Assembly: GCF_027474845.2 (NCBI RefSeq)
Contig: NZ_CP107031.2
Span: forward strand, 2,184,501 to 2,248,500
Length of the DNA: 64,000 nt
From: Maribacter aestuarii
Lineage (GTDB): Bacteria; Bacteroidota; Bacteroidia; Flavobacteriales; Flavobacteriaceae
Direction of reading: 5' to 3'
Shown here: in pieces, positions 25,183-33,393 of the stretch
Layout of the letters: the number at the start of each line of letters is the position of its first letter
Numbering within the stretch: position 1 is the stretch's first letter
Position numbers and translations under genes: made by a program
The notes under the pieces: model-generated
Databases searched by the model: none
What the model was told of the DNA's origin: nothing
The model's input: only the letters and a program-made list of their open reading frames with translations

Positions 25183-28182
25183 TTGTATTTAAACTGCCAT
25201 ACATATTACAGTCTTCGCTTCGGAACCTTTTCTGAAGAAGAACTCTTGCAGTTAGCCCAAAAGAACCATGTAACACAATTGGTGCTAACTGATATCAATA
25301 ATACATCGGCAGGACTAAATTTTGTAAGATTGGCTCCTGAATATAACGTAAAGCCTATTTTAGGTATCGATTTTCGAAACGGTGTAGATCAGTGTTACAT
25401 TGGTATTGCAAAGAACAACGACGGCTATTTGGAGTTGAATAATTTTCTTTCGGAACATCTTCACGAGGAAAAGGAATTTCCTTCTACCGCTCCACATTTT
25501 ACCAACACCTATACCATATATCCCTTTGAAAAAATACTGGAGAACGATCAATACAGGTTTGCAGCGCATGAATTTGTTGGGATATCCATCGCTAATCTTC
25601 GGAAACTTCCCTTTTCAAAAGTATTGAAATTGAAAGAAAAGCTGGTCGTGCAGCAACCGGTCACCTTTAGGAACAAAACTGATTTTAATGCCCATAGGTT
25701 ATTACGTGCCATTGACAATAATATACTGTTAAGTAAATTAGAGAGGACCGAAGAGGCCAATGAAGACGAAAAAATGATTCCTGTTGAGAATCTGGTCGCC
25801 GCTTTTTCAGAATACCCGTTTATTCTAGAAAATACGGAGCAGTTGTTGAACTCCTGTTCCATTAATTTTGACTTTTCAAAAAATAGGGAACCACAAAACC
25901 TAAAAACATATTTAGGGAGCCGGGAAGAGGATGAGGTGCTACTGGAAAAATTATGTCAGGAGGGATTGTCCTATCGTTATCCAGATGGGGGCGAACACAT
26001 AGAAGAAAGGCTATATAAAGAATTGGGATTGATAAAGGAACAAGGTTTCGTCTCTTACTTTTTAATCAATTGGGATATTGTTTCCGAGGCTAGCAGAAGA
26101 GGTTTTTTTTATGTAGGTAGGGGTAGTGGTGCCAATAGTATTGTGGCCTATTTACTTCGTATTACTGATGTGGACCCCATAGATTTGGACCTTTATTTTG
26201 AGCGCTTTATGAATTTATATCGTGCTAATCCACCGGATTTTGATATTGATTTTTCACATCGGGACAGGCCTGCCATGACCCAATATATTTTTAAACGCTT
26301 TGAGCATGTTGCCCTTCTGGGAAGCTATGTAACGTTTAAAGACCGAGGTGTAATTCGTGAATTGGGCAAAGTATTTGGGCTTCCCAAAAGTGAAATTGAT
26401 TTACTTTCCGAGGGTAGGTATGATAGGTTAACACTGGATGGAATTTCTAGATTGGTAGTCAAATATGGCCAGTTAATTAAAGGAATGCCCAATTATCTGA
26501 GTATACACGCCGGAGGCATTTTAATCTGCGATAAACCCTTACATTGGTTTTCGGCTACGAGCCTACCTCCTAAAGGCTTTCCCACTACACAATATGATAT
26601 GGTCATCGCAGAAGATGTGGGGCTTTATAAGTTTGATATTCTAGGACAGCGGGGGTTGTCAAAAATTAAGGAATCGTTGGAAATCATCGCTTATAACCGA
26701 ACCGATGAGACCGATAGTTTTGATATTCATGATATTAAAAAATTTATTAAGGATCCAGTGATTAACAACCTCATTAAAACGGCACAGTGCATGGGTTGTT
26801 TTTATGTAGAATCGCCTGCCATGCGGATGCTGCTTAAAAAGTTGGAAGTCGATAATTACTTGGGTTTAGTGGCGGCAAGTTCCATCATTCGTCCCGGAGT
26901 AGCAAAAAGTGGCATGATGCGGGAATATATTCTTCGTCATCGTAATCCAGGTAGAACCGAAGAAAAGGCCCATCCCGTAATGTTGAAAATCATGCCCGAG
27001 ACCTACGGCGTAATGGTATATCAGGAAGATGTTATAAAGGTGGCCAATATTTTCGCCGGACTTGATTTGGGCGAGGCCGATGTCTTACGCCGTGGTATGA
27101 GCGGAAAATTTCGTTCGCGTGAAGAATTTCAAAAAGTAAAAGAAAAGTTCATTGCTAATTGCCGAAAAAGGGGAGAGGATGACAAAATTATTTTTGAAGT
27201 GTGGGAGCAGATTGCAAGCTTTGCCGGTTACGCTTTTGCAAAAGGGCATTCGGCCAGCTACGCGGTGGAAAGCTATCAAACACTTTTTTTACGCGCCTAT
27301 TATCCGTTGGAGTATATGGTGGCCGTACTCAATAACGGAGGGGGATTCTACAGTTCCGAGTTTTATGTACACGAAGCCAGAATGTTGGGTGCAACTATTC
27401 AGTCACCCTGTATTAATAGAAGTTCAAACAAAAATGTAATCTATGGAACGGCTATTTTTCTTGGATTTGGATATCTCCGTGAATTGGAAGACCGTGTAGC
27501 GGAACGTATTTTAAAAGAGCGGTCACAGAACGGAAATTTCATATCCTTAGAAGACTTTTTAGACCGTGTTCTTATAACCGTAGATCAAATAAGTATCTTG
27601 ATTAGAATCGATGCCTTTAGGTTTACGGGAGTCAATAAACATGAATTGCTTTGGAAGGCACATCTTTTCCTCAATAAAAATATAAAAATAGACCACCCAA
27701 AACTGTTCAAGGCCGAACACCAAGATTTTAAGATTCCGCAATTGCATACCTCGGATCTAGAAATGGCCTTTACACAGTTGGAGCTCTTGGGTTTTTGCTT
27801 GTGCAGCCCTTTTGAATTGTTGGAGGAGCCGCCAAAAAATACGAACGGGAGTAAAGATTTGGAGCGTTACTTGAACCATCGTATCGATATTTACGGGTAC
27901 TTGGTTACCGTGAAAAATACCAGAACCCATAATGGGAAAAACATGCATTTTGCAACAATGATAGACCAGCAGGGAAAAGTTTTTGACACGGTACTTTTTC
28001 CACCGGTCGCCGCCAAATACAGTTTTAGAGGTAGGGGTATTTACAGATTTTACGGAAAGGTCGTTAGTGAATTCGGTTTTTTAAGTATCGAGGTCATTAA
28101 AATGCGGAAACAGGATTATATTCAAGATCCCAGATATTCGGATATGAAGACCAGTACTAAGGTGTTCAACAAAATTAAGTGA
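25183..28182 (+). CDS. dnaE2: DNA polymerase III alpha subunit, DnaE2/error-prone type
   Basis: A 999-residue C-family polymerase. The N-terminal PHP domain opens with YLNCHTYYSLRFG, where the usual His-x-His is reduced to Cys-His. The active site is PPDFDIDFSH (Asp 352, 354, 356), preceded by GRGSGANSIVAYLL and a FERFMNLYRANP block. An OB-fold (about residues 890-980) ends the protein; the tau-binding tail of replicative DnaE is not apparent. The TTG at 25183 is the only start giving the family N-terminus (M-Y-L-N-C-H); an in-frame stop lies upstream at 25141. It partners with dinB for damage-induced mutagenesis. The replicative dnaE is at 43-48 kb. Confidence 0.92.
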   Translation: MYLNCHTYYSLRFGTFSEEELLQLAQKNHVTQLVLTDINNTSAGLNFVRLAPEYNVKPILGIDFRNGVDQCYIGIAKNNDGYLELNNFLSEHLHEEKEFPSTAPHFTNTYTIYPFEKILENDQYRFAAHEFVGISIANLRKLPFSKVLKLKEKLVVQQPVTFRNKTDFNAHRLLRAIDNNILLSKLERTEEANEDEKMIPVENLVAAFSEYPFILENTEQLLNSCSINFDFSKNREPQNLKTYLGSREEDEVLLEKLCQEGLSYRYPDGGEHIEERLYKELGLIKEQGFVSYFLINWDIVSEASRRGFFYVGRGSGANSIVAYLLRITDVDPIDLDLYFERFMNLYRANPPDFDIDFSHRDRPAMTQYIFKRFEHVALLGSYVTFKDRGVIRELGKVFGLPKSEIDLLSEGRYDRLTLDGISRLVVKYGQLIKGMPNYLSIHAGGILICDKPLHWFSATSLPPKGFPTTQYDMVIAEDVGLYKFDILGQRGLSKIKESLEIIAYNRTDETDSFDIHDIKKFIKDPVINNLIKTAQCMGCFYVESPAMRMLLKKLEVDNYLGLVAASSIIRPGVAKSGMMREYILRHRNPGRTEEKAHPVMLKIMPETYGVMVYQEDVIKVANIFAGLDLGEADVLRRGMSGKFRSREEFQKVKEKFIANCRKRGEDDKIIFEVWEQIASFAGYAFAKGHSASYAVESYQTLFLRAYYPLEYMVAVLNNGGGFYSSEFYVHEARMLGATIQSPCINRSSNKNVIYGTAIFLGFGYLRELEDRVAERILKERSQNGNFISLEDFLDRVLITVDQISILIRIDAFRFTGVNKHELLWKAHLFLNKNIKIDHPKLFKAEHQDFKIPQLHTSDLEMAFTQLELLGFCLCSPFELLEEPPKNTNGSKDLERYLNHRIDIYGYLVTVKNTRTHNGKNMHFATMIDQQGKVFDTVLFPPVAAKYSFRGRGIYRFYGKVVSEFGFLSIEVIKMRKQDYIQDPRYSDMKTSTKVFNKIK

Positions 28183-28210
28183 AATCAAACAAAGCAAAAG
28201 TTTCTAGCAC

Positions 28211-28348
28211 TTAGAAATAATTAAGTACATGGCCCAAAATCCAATAGAGCAGGATAAATACGAAGATACTGCCTATACATCCGCATTTGCCACCACCTAT
28301 TTTTCTGGCCCCGTACCAGGCACCGAGAATTTGAATCAGTTTTTTCAT
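28211..28348 (-). CDS. 45-residue Gly/Cys-rich membrane protein
   Basis: ATG at 28346-28348, TAA at 28211-28213. The protein starts MKKLIQILGAWYGARKIGGGK, continues CGCIGS, and ends in one transmembrane helix (IFVFILLYWILGHVL). The Gly-rich and Cys-Gly-Cys motif before the helix and the Lys-rich N-terminus look designed rather than random. It lies 28 bases beyond the convergent dnaE2 stop. Function unknown; the motif could bind metal, but this is a guess. Confidence 0.66.
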   Translation of the reverse strand: MKKLIQILGAWYGARKIGGGKCGCIGSIFVFILLYWILGHVLNYF

Positions 28349-28471
28349 GATATGAAATATAAGATTTTATGGTGCGAATATCTAACCGAAGCTTAGCAAA
28401 TATTGATTGAATTTATCACTTATGCCAAGTACACAATCCTTGCTCTGAATAGAACATACAGCAATATTGAC

Positions 28472-28597
28472 TTAAAAACCGACAACGGTCCCCGTCCAAG
28501 AAGCCGATGTCATTTTTGTAATCAATAAAAGAACAACAGCAACGAATAAACAGCAAGTAATAGCAAGCACTTTCTCATAGTTTAGTTTTTTATACAT
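28472..28597 (-). CDS. 41-residue single-span membrane protein
   Basis: ATG at 28595-28597, TAA at 28472-28474. MYKKLNYEKVLAITCCLF is followed by VAVVLLLIT and the tail KMTSASWTGTVVGF: one hydrophobic helix, probably anchored at the N-terminus. Its ATG lies three bases beyond the stop of the upstream gene, so the two form a tight operon. No homology could be recognised by eye. Confidence 0.5.
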   Translation of the reverse strand: MYKKLNYEKVLAITCCLFVAVVLLLITKMTSASWTGTVVGF

Positions 28598-28600
28598 GGT

Positions 28601-28777
28601 TTAAATATTTGAAAAAACAAATCCAGTGGATACCCTATATACAAAGGCATATAATACCACCGCGTACATAGCGAGTGCGAACCACAAAAAGGCTTTAAAA
28701 TAATTCTTGACGATATAATTGCCTAAATCTTTGAATCCTTGAACATAAATTTCCTTTATCAGTATAACTGTTTTCAT
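28601..28777 (-). CDS. 58-residue single-span membrane protein (small paralogue B)
   Basis: ATG at 28775-28777, TAA at 28601-28603. It opens MKTVILIKEIYVQGF, continues GNYIVKNYFKAFLWF into one transmembrane helix, and ends RVSTGFVFSNI. It is about 57 percent identical (32 of 56) to paralogue A at 23305-23475. The shared pattern is MKT-x2-LIKEIY-x2-GF-x2-LGNYI-x-KNY-x-K-x-F-x-WF. The conserved cytoplasmic part suggests a partner protein. It leads a tiny operon with the 41-residue gene and has a 12-base palindrome 19 bases upstream. Confidence 0.82.
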   Translation of the reverse strand: MKTVILIKEIYVQGFKDLGNYIVKNYFKAFLWFALAMYAVVLYAFVYRVSTGFVFSNI

Positions 28778-29081
28778 AAATAGGGGTTTTTGTATTCTTG
28801 GCCAAGATTGCCATAACGCCCCAAATCTTTGGAATTATTCGAAAAACGTGTAGAAAATGTCGATAGCGGGTCGCTAAATGACGAGTTACCCATATTTTGG
28901 GTATTTCATCGAGCTTCGGCAATTTTTGGTAATTCGTTTAGTTGCTCGATTTTGGGTTCAAATGTAGTTTAAGGATACCCATAAGATGTGCCGATTATGT
29001 GATATGAGAATCAAAGGAAGAAAAGAAAATGATTTTATAATTGTCCCGATACTCAAAGACTTCGGGTTCTATAGGTAGCAA
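28778..29081. other. Intergenic region with a perfect palindrome
   Basis: No protein-like frame. TCTTGGCCAAGA at 28796-28807 is a perfect 12-base palindrome, 19 bases upstream of the paralogue B ATG, and could be an operator. The 76-residue frame at 28695-28922 merely runs across it. Confidence 0.4.
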
Positions 29082-29273
29082 TTATCGTCTTGGAGCATCC
29101 AGTTCCGCAATGCTGTTCTTTAGTTCTTGCAAAGGGTGATACATCATATCACTTACCTCGTTTTGAATTTCGGTCGAGTATTGAAAGTAAACTATCGCAC
29201 CTACTACTATGACTAACAATAGTATTAAATCCGATAACGTTTTTGCGTCTATTTGCTTTGTGATGTTTTTCAT
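29082..29273 (-). CDS. 63-residue single-span membrane protein
   Basis: MKNITKQIDAKTLSDLILLLV starts a charged N-terminus and runs into one transmembrane helix at about residues 15-33 (LILLLVIVVGAIVYFQYS). An acidic, coiled-coil-like tail rich in Glu, Leu and Asp ends in APRR. This topology and the good amphipathic tail support a real gene. It is the fourth tiny membrane protein gene in this 1.1 kb stretch. Function unknown. Confidence 0.6.
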   Translation of the reverse strand: MKNITKQIDAKTLSDLILLLVIVVGAIVYFQYSTEIQNEVSDMMYHPLQELKNSIAELDAPRR

Positions 29274-29480
29274 AACTGGTTGGTTCTTAAGCGAAAGATA
29301 AATAAATTAGAATTAGTTAACAAATAATTAAGAAAAATGATTCGCTAAATCGGGAGTTTTAGAGCTTGTAAAATAACACTTGAATTCACAAAGGGACTTT
29401 TAGCTATTGACGAAGGTCTGGAAGGTCTCCAAACTCGTGTAGAATCACCTCATCAAAAACTTTATATTGCCGTATACAAA
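29274..29480. other. Intergenic region with a possible gene remnant
   Basis: No intact gene. On the minus strand a short frame reading FDEVILHEFGDLPDLRQ and then a stop (about 29402-29455) looks like the end of a lost protein. Too short to assign. Confidence 0.25.
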
Positions 29481-29510
29481 AAAAGCTCCCAAATTTCTTT
29501 GAGAGCTTTT
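29481..29510 (-). terminator. Hairpin adjoining the tRNA-Asp 3'-end fragment
   Basis: AAAAGCTCCCAAA and TTTGAGAGCTTTT pair with one mismatch around a TTTC loop. The placement directly next to the tRNA fragment copies that at the intact tRNA-Asp (41804-41835), although the stem sequences differ. Confidence 0.5.
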
Positions 29511-29530
29511 GCGGTCTGGACGGGACTCTA
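29507..29530 (-). repeat. tRNA-Asp 3'-end fragment (possible att site)
   Basis: On the + strand GCGGTCTGGACGGGACTC (29511-29528), extended by four T at its left, is identical to 41832-41853, the T-arm and acceptor 3' end of the intact tRNA-Asp. The orientation is the same. After 29528 the match breaks off. The full tRNA body is absent. This geometry fits an attachment-site remnant at the far end of an element inserted at the tRNA 3' end; a decayed second tRNA-Asp is the alternative. Confidence 0.6.
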
Positions 29531-29721
29531 ACTTTTATCCAAAACTCCCCATATCAATGGCCTACCACAGGGACAATTTTGAGGCTCACCGTATTGCTCA
29601 CTTTTTAACATGAATTTAACGTTGGGCTAATGTTTCTAACTGTTACTCTAGGATTTTTACGACTCATAAAAAGTTGGTTTCTTGAACTCTGGAAAAACTT
29701 GGTTTGAGTGCTTTTCAATGG

Positions 29722-30237
29722 TTAAAAAAAGTAATAGCCCGCAGATACCTGGAAAACAGCATTCTTGGCATCGATATTTTCTATGGCATCAGTAAGTCCT
29801 AAATTATAGCGCAGCTGTACAAAAAACTTTGAAAACTCAACACTTGCACCCAGTGCAGCACTGATGTCAAAACTGTCAAGATCGTCAAGGTCAGAGCTGC
29901 CATTAGCGGTTAGGCCAAACTGAGGGCCAGCCTCCAAGCTTAGGATTTTTGCAAACTTGAATTTGGCCAAGATTGGAATGTTCAAATAATCGATATCGGT
30001 ATCTTCAATACCCTGGGCCGAATAAACAATTTCGGGCTGAATGGCAAAACCTCCGAGGCCAATTTGGGCCACTGCTCCTACATGATAGCCAGTACGGCCA
30101 TCGAAGCTATCAAAAACAGCATCGCCATTGAGCGTTGCAAAGTTGACACCTCCCTTTAAACCAAATTTAAAATCCTGAGCTTGCGAAGGACATACAAAAC
30201 CAATAACAATCACAATAAACATAAATAACTTCATCAT
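29722..30237 (-). CDS. Outer-membrane beta-barrel protein (porT/OMP_b-brl_2 type)
   Basis: 171 residues with a signal peptide (cleavage after PSQA) and alternating-residue strands typical of small eight-stranded barrels: FKFGLKGGVNFATLNG, a conserved GYHVGAVAQIGLGGFAIQPEIVYSAQG, and a terminal aromatic strand VFQVSAGYYFF. Such small barrels are common in Bacteroidota; the role here is not evident. It lies just inside the left tRNA-Asp repeat and reads toward it. Confidence 0.82.
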   Translation of the reverse strand: MMKLFMFIVIVIGFVCPSQAQDFKFGLKGGVNFATLNGDAVFDSFDGRTGYHVGAVAQIGLGGFAIQPEIVYSAQGIEDTDIDYLNIPILAKFKFAKILSLEAGPQFGLTANGSSDLDDLDSFDISAALGASVEFSKFFVQLRYNLGLTDAIENIDAKNAVFQVSAGYYFF

Positions 30238-30580
30238 CAGGGTTTTATAGTTAAAAGCATTTCAAATTTATAGCTAGAATTTACAAAAAGTTTTTAAATT
30301 CAAAATATCTAATTACTGGTGATCAGCATATTTTTGTCATAAAAAGATTCCCGATTCTGTTAAGGTTTAATGTTTTTATTCAAACCGATCATTTTTCTTG
30401 CCAATCAATCATTCAATGAATCTTAAGAATATGTTTACAAGTTTAATGGTGTTCTAGTTCTAGAATTGGCTCGATTTTTAGGCCTGTATAGATTATTGAA
30501 TCACCAACTATAAATTTGTTGTCCTGATTCTGAGCTAAAATGTCCTATAAACTTAGTATCGTAACCTTTAATTTTGGTAC
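30238..30580. other. Divergent intergenic region
   Basis: About 340 A/T-rich bases between the barrel gene and the GlxA-type regulator. TAATTTTG (30569-30576) fits a -7 box but lies only four bases from the predicted start, so the true start of the regulator could be slightly downstream. Nothing else stands out. Confidence 0.3.
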
Positions 30581-31525
30581 ATGTCAAAGAGTACCAACAT
30601 ACATCGCATTATAGTTTTTCTATGTCCTCCCAAAGTCCATCTATTGGATATAAGTGGTTCCGCCCACGTATTTTATGAAGCTATGGAAATGGGAGCTCCT
30701 ATCGACATACTCTTTGCAGGTATCAATTCGGATACGGATGCCATAAGTAGCGCAGGCCTAAGCTTTTCAAAGTTGGTGCCGTTTACGGAAGTATCCCTCA
30801 CCCCGAATGATTTTGTCATCATTCCGGGAAGCGAGGATATTTTTGAAATTATTGCTGAAAATAAGCATTTATTGGATTGGTTAAGCAACTTGAACCTCGA
30901 AGGAGTCAACCTATGCTCTATTTGTATAGGCTCATTTTGGTTGGCAGAGGCGGGTATATTGAACAACAGAAAGAGTACCACACATTGGAAATATTTTGAT
31001 GAATTCACGGAAAAGTATCCACAAGTAACCTTGCAAAAAGACAAGCTGTTTGTTATCGAAGAAAATCTATATTCAAGTGCCGGTGTATCTTCCGGAATGG
31101 ACCTTTCACTACATATATTGGAACAGTTATTCGGGTTTGACTTATCCTTAAAGGTATCCAAGGAAATTGTTTATTTTTTTCGCAGAGCAGGTGGAGATCC
31201 CCAACTAAGTACCTATCTCATGTACAGGAACCATATCGATACCCGGGTTCATGATGCACAGGATTTCATCATGAAAAACATCAATACTTTTTTTAACATT
31301 GATGATGTTGCAGATTTGGTTCACATGAGCAAAAGAAACCTTTCGAGACGGTTCAAAAACTCGACAGGATTAACTATAGGCGAATACATAGGGCTTATAA
31401 GGGTGGAAAGGGCCTCAAACCTCTTGGAAAAACGTATGAAGATGGAACAAATTACCGGAGAGTGTGGATTAAGGAGTACCAACCAATTGAGAACGCTGTT
31501 AAGAAAACACCATATCATTAATTAA
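30581..31525 (+). CDS. GlxA-family transcriptional regulator (DJ-1/PfpI plus AraC DNA-binding)
   Basis: 314 residues. The N-terminal half is a class I glutamine-amidotransferase-like (DJ-1/PfpI) domain with a nucleophile-elbow Cys in CSICIGSFWLAEAG and the STTHW block. From about residue 215 an AraC-type double helix-turn-helix follows: VADLVHMSKRNLSRRFKNSTG, then EYIGLIRVERASNLLE and a shortened second helix-turn-helix. These regulators often control a neighbouring enzyme and may sense a small molecule through the first domain. The lipoprotein hydrolase gene starts 47 bases on, so autoregulation or activation of that gene is likely. Confidence 0.9.
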   Translation: MSKSTNIHRIIVFLCPPKVHLLDISGSAHVFYEAMEMGAPIDILFAGINSDTDAISSAGLSFSKLVPFTEVSLTPNDFVIIPGSEDIFEIIAENKHLLDWLSNLNLEGVNLCSICIGSFWLAEAGILNNRKSTTHWKYFDEFTEKYPQVTLQKDKLFVIEENLYSSAGVSSGMDLSLHILEQLFGFDLSLKVSKEIVYFFRRAGGDPQLSTYLMYRNHIDTRVHDAQDFIMKNINTFFNIDDVADLVHMSKRNLSRRFKNSTGLTIGEYIGLIRVERASNLLEKRMKMEQITGECGLRSTNQLRTLLRKHHIIN

Positions 31526-31571
31526 CAACATATTGTTGAGACTGATTGGTAATTGAATTATTAATCAATTT

Positions 31572-32666
31572 ATGAAACGAAATTTTTTAACCTTACTCAT
31601 CATAATATTACACTTTTCCTGTCAAAGCGGAAAGGGGGAATATGTTTGCAGACCTTGTGCATTGTCCTGCGATGAACTTGTTTTTGAAGAACCTGGGAAA
31701 TGCCCCCATTGCAAAATGAACCTTCTAAAGAGGAGCGATGTGGTTTCAAAAGAGGAACCGGTTTTGAACGAAATAATCATTGGAAACGGTTCGGGTGAAA
31801 TCTTGGTGGAAGGCGGATTTCAAAAAGAAAGAACCATAAAGGTCCATTATTACAGACCGGAGAATTTCACACCTGAAACTAAAGTAGTCTACGTAGTCCC
31901 CGGTGCCGGTAGAAACGGAGACGATTACAGGGACGCCTGGATCGCAAAAGCTGATGAATACAACCTACTTGTGCTATCACCTGAATATTCCGAAAAGAAC
32001 TATCCTGGATTCTGGAGCTACAACTTGGCAGGAATGGTCACGGATATACAAATGAACAAGGAACGGACGGAGGCAATCAATTTTAAAACAAGTGAAAAAC
32101 CCAAAGAATGGATCTATGACGATTTCGACCGAATCTTTAATTTGGTGAAAGATGTCCTTGACTTAAGCAATAACAGTTATGACATGTTCGGGCATTCTGC
32201 AGGAGGACAAGTACTGCATCGTCTAGCTATTTTTAAACCTTACAGCAAAGCCGATAGAATTTTGGCATCCAACTCCGGGTGGTATACCATTCCTGTGGAT
32301 AACCAGGAATTTCCTTATGGTCTCAAAGGCAGTAGAATAACATCCAAAGACATAGATTTTAGCTCGAATCTTATTCTTTTTCTGGGTGAAAAGGATGATG
32401 CGAACGAGACCAGGGGAGATTTAAGACATTCCCCGGATATCGATATACAAGGGTTATATCGACTTCAAAGGGGAAAATATTTTTACAGCAGGGCAAAAGC
32501 GATAGCAACCGAACTAGAAACCGATTTCAATTGGAAGTTGGAAATAGTTCCCGGAGTTGGCCACGATTATCAGGCAATGGGCAACGCGGCAGCTGACTAT
32601 TTGTATTCAAAGAAAAAGGACGAGAAACTAAATAGTGTTGGTTTTACGAATTTTAACACGAAATAG
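31572..32666 (+). CDS. Lipoprotein alpha/beta hydrolase with N-terminal metal-binding Cys motif
   Basis: 364 residues. A lipobox (LHFSCQSG) is followed by a compact heavy-metal-binding-like segment with Cys at CRPCALSCDE and CPHCKMNL (about residues 27-50), resembling the HMBD motif normally placed before copper pumps. Residues 75-350 form a polyhydroxybutyrate-depolymerase/esterase-like alpha/beta hydrolase: VVPGAGRNGDDYRDAW, the nucleophile GHSAGG (Ser 209), a late Asp in EKDDANE and His in GVGHDYQ. The combination of the two parts on one lipoprotein is unusual. It is probably an operon with the GlxA regulator. The substrate is unknown. Confidence 0.82.
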   Translation: MKRNFLTLLIIILHFSCQSGKGEYVCRPCALSCDELVFEEPGKCPHCKMNLLKRSDVVSKEEPVLNEIIIGNGSGEILVEGGFQKERTIKVHYYRPENFTPETKVVYVVPGAGRNGDDYRDAWIAKADEYNLLVLSPEYSEKNYPGFWSYNLAGMVTDIQMNKERTEAINFKTSEKPKEWIYDDFDRIFNLVKDVLDLSNNSYDMFGHSAGGQVLHRLAIFKPYSKADRILASNSGWYTIPVDNQEFPYGLKGSRITSKDIDFSSNLILFLGEKDDANETRGDLRHSPDIDIQGLYRLQRGKYFYSRAKAIATELETDFNWKLEIVPGVGHDYQAMGNAAADYLYSKKKDEKLNSVGFTNFNTK

Positions 32667-32937
32667 GAGTATTATAGTTTGGCCCGTTGTGTCAATAATT
32701 TCCATCCAAAATTACATTGTTTGTATTGTCATGTAATAATGGGACTTGTATCTGATTTTTACCAAGGATTGATTTATCAGTGCTAAAAACCTTCCATAAT
32801 TAATACGATGATTCTATTTGAAAGTCGACTATTATCAAAAAAATAAAGAAATCATTTTCGTTAGAACATTTTTTAGAACCATTTGGTTCGCCTTGTTCAA
32901 AACCAACTTCTATTTTAACACAAGAAAGGAATGAGGA

Positions 32938-33393
32938 TTACCTAGTAAAAAATCGTTTACTCACAACATTTCCTTTCCGGTCGTAAAATGTCCACCAGCC
33001 CACCTTGTTTTTCAAGTGAACATATTTACCTTCTCCTTTAACACTTCCATCTTCGTAGAATAGTTTTGCCGGACCTTCAGTTTTGTTATTTACATAGGTG
33101 CCTTGCGATTCTTTACTACCATCTGGATTGTAATTAATCCAAATACCATTTCCGATACCGTCTTTAAATTGCTGAACAGATTCTAATTCGCCATTATCAT
33201 ATCGAGCAAACAACCAACCAGTATAGGGCTCATTACTTGCATTTTCAAAATACTGTTGACCATAATGAGTTCCATACTTTACGCTGGCATCATTCATGGA
33301 AACCATTTCTGATTCGGGAGGTAATGTAATGTTATCATTTTGCGCATACCCTGCAAAATGAGCTAAGCATACTAAGAATACAATTTTTTTCAT
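32938..33393 (-). CDS. MORN/YwqK-type repeat secreted protein
   Basis: About 151 residues. Start 33393 opens the signal peptide (MKKIVFLVCLAHFAGYAQ); the twelve residues upstream in the same frame are unlikely. The mature part has repeated MORN-variant units: FARYDNGELESVQQFKDG, NYNPDGSKESQGTYVN, FYEDGSVKGEGKYV and TFYDRKGNVVSK. The repeats match the family often annotated as YwqK antitoxin, though in Bacteroidota such secreted members are not proven antitoxins. No toxin gene is beside it. Function unknown. Confidence 0.78.
   Translation of the reverse strand: MKKIVFLVCLAHFAGYAQNDNITLPPESEMVSMNDASVKYGTHYGQQYFENASNEPYTGWLFARYDNGELESVQQFKDGIGNGIWINYNPDGSKESQGTYVNNKTEGPAKLFYEDGSVKGEGKYVHLKNKVGWWTFYDRKGNVVSKRFFTR

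Noticed and set aside
28229..28396. A 55-residue open frame on the + strand just after dnaE2 (starts MAQNPIEQDKYE)
   Set aside because: It lies antisense to the 45-residue minus-strand gene, which has a clear membrane helix and Gly/Cys motif. Composition favours the minus strand.
28695..28922. A 75-residue minus-strand frame across the palindrome
   Set aside because: It overlaps paralogue B in another frame, lacks any helix or family feature and starts with weak codons.
32938..33393. Toxin-antitoxin module based on the YwqK/MORN annotation
   Set aside because: No toxin-like partner lies beside it, and the protein is exported.
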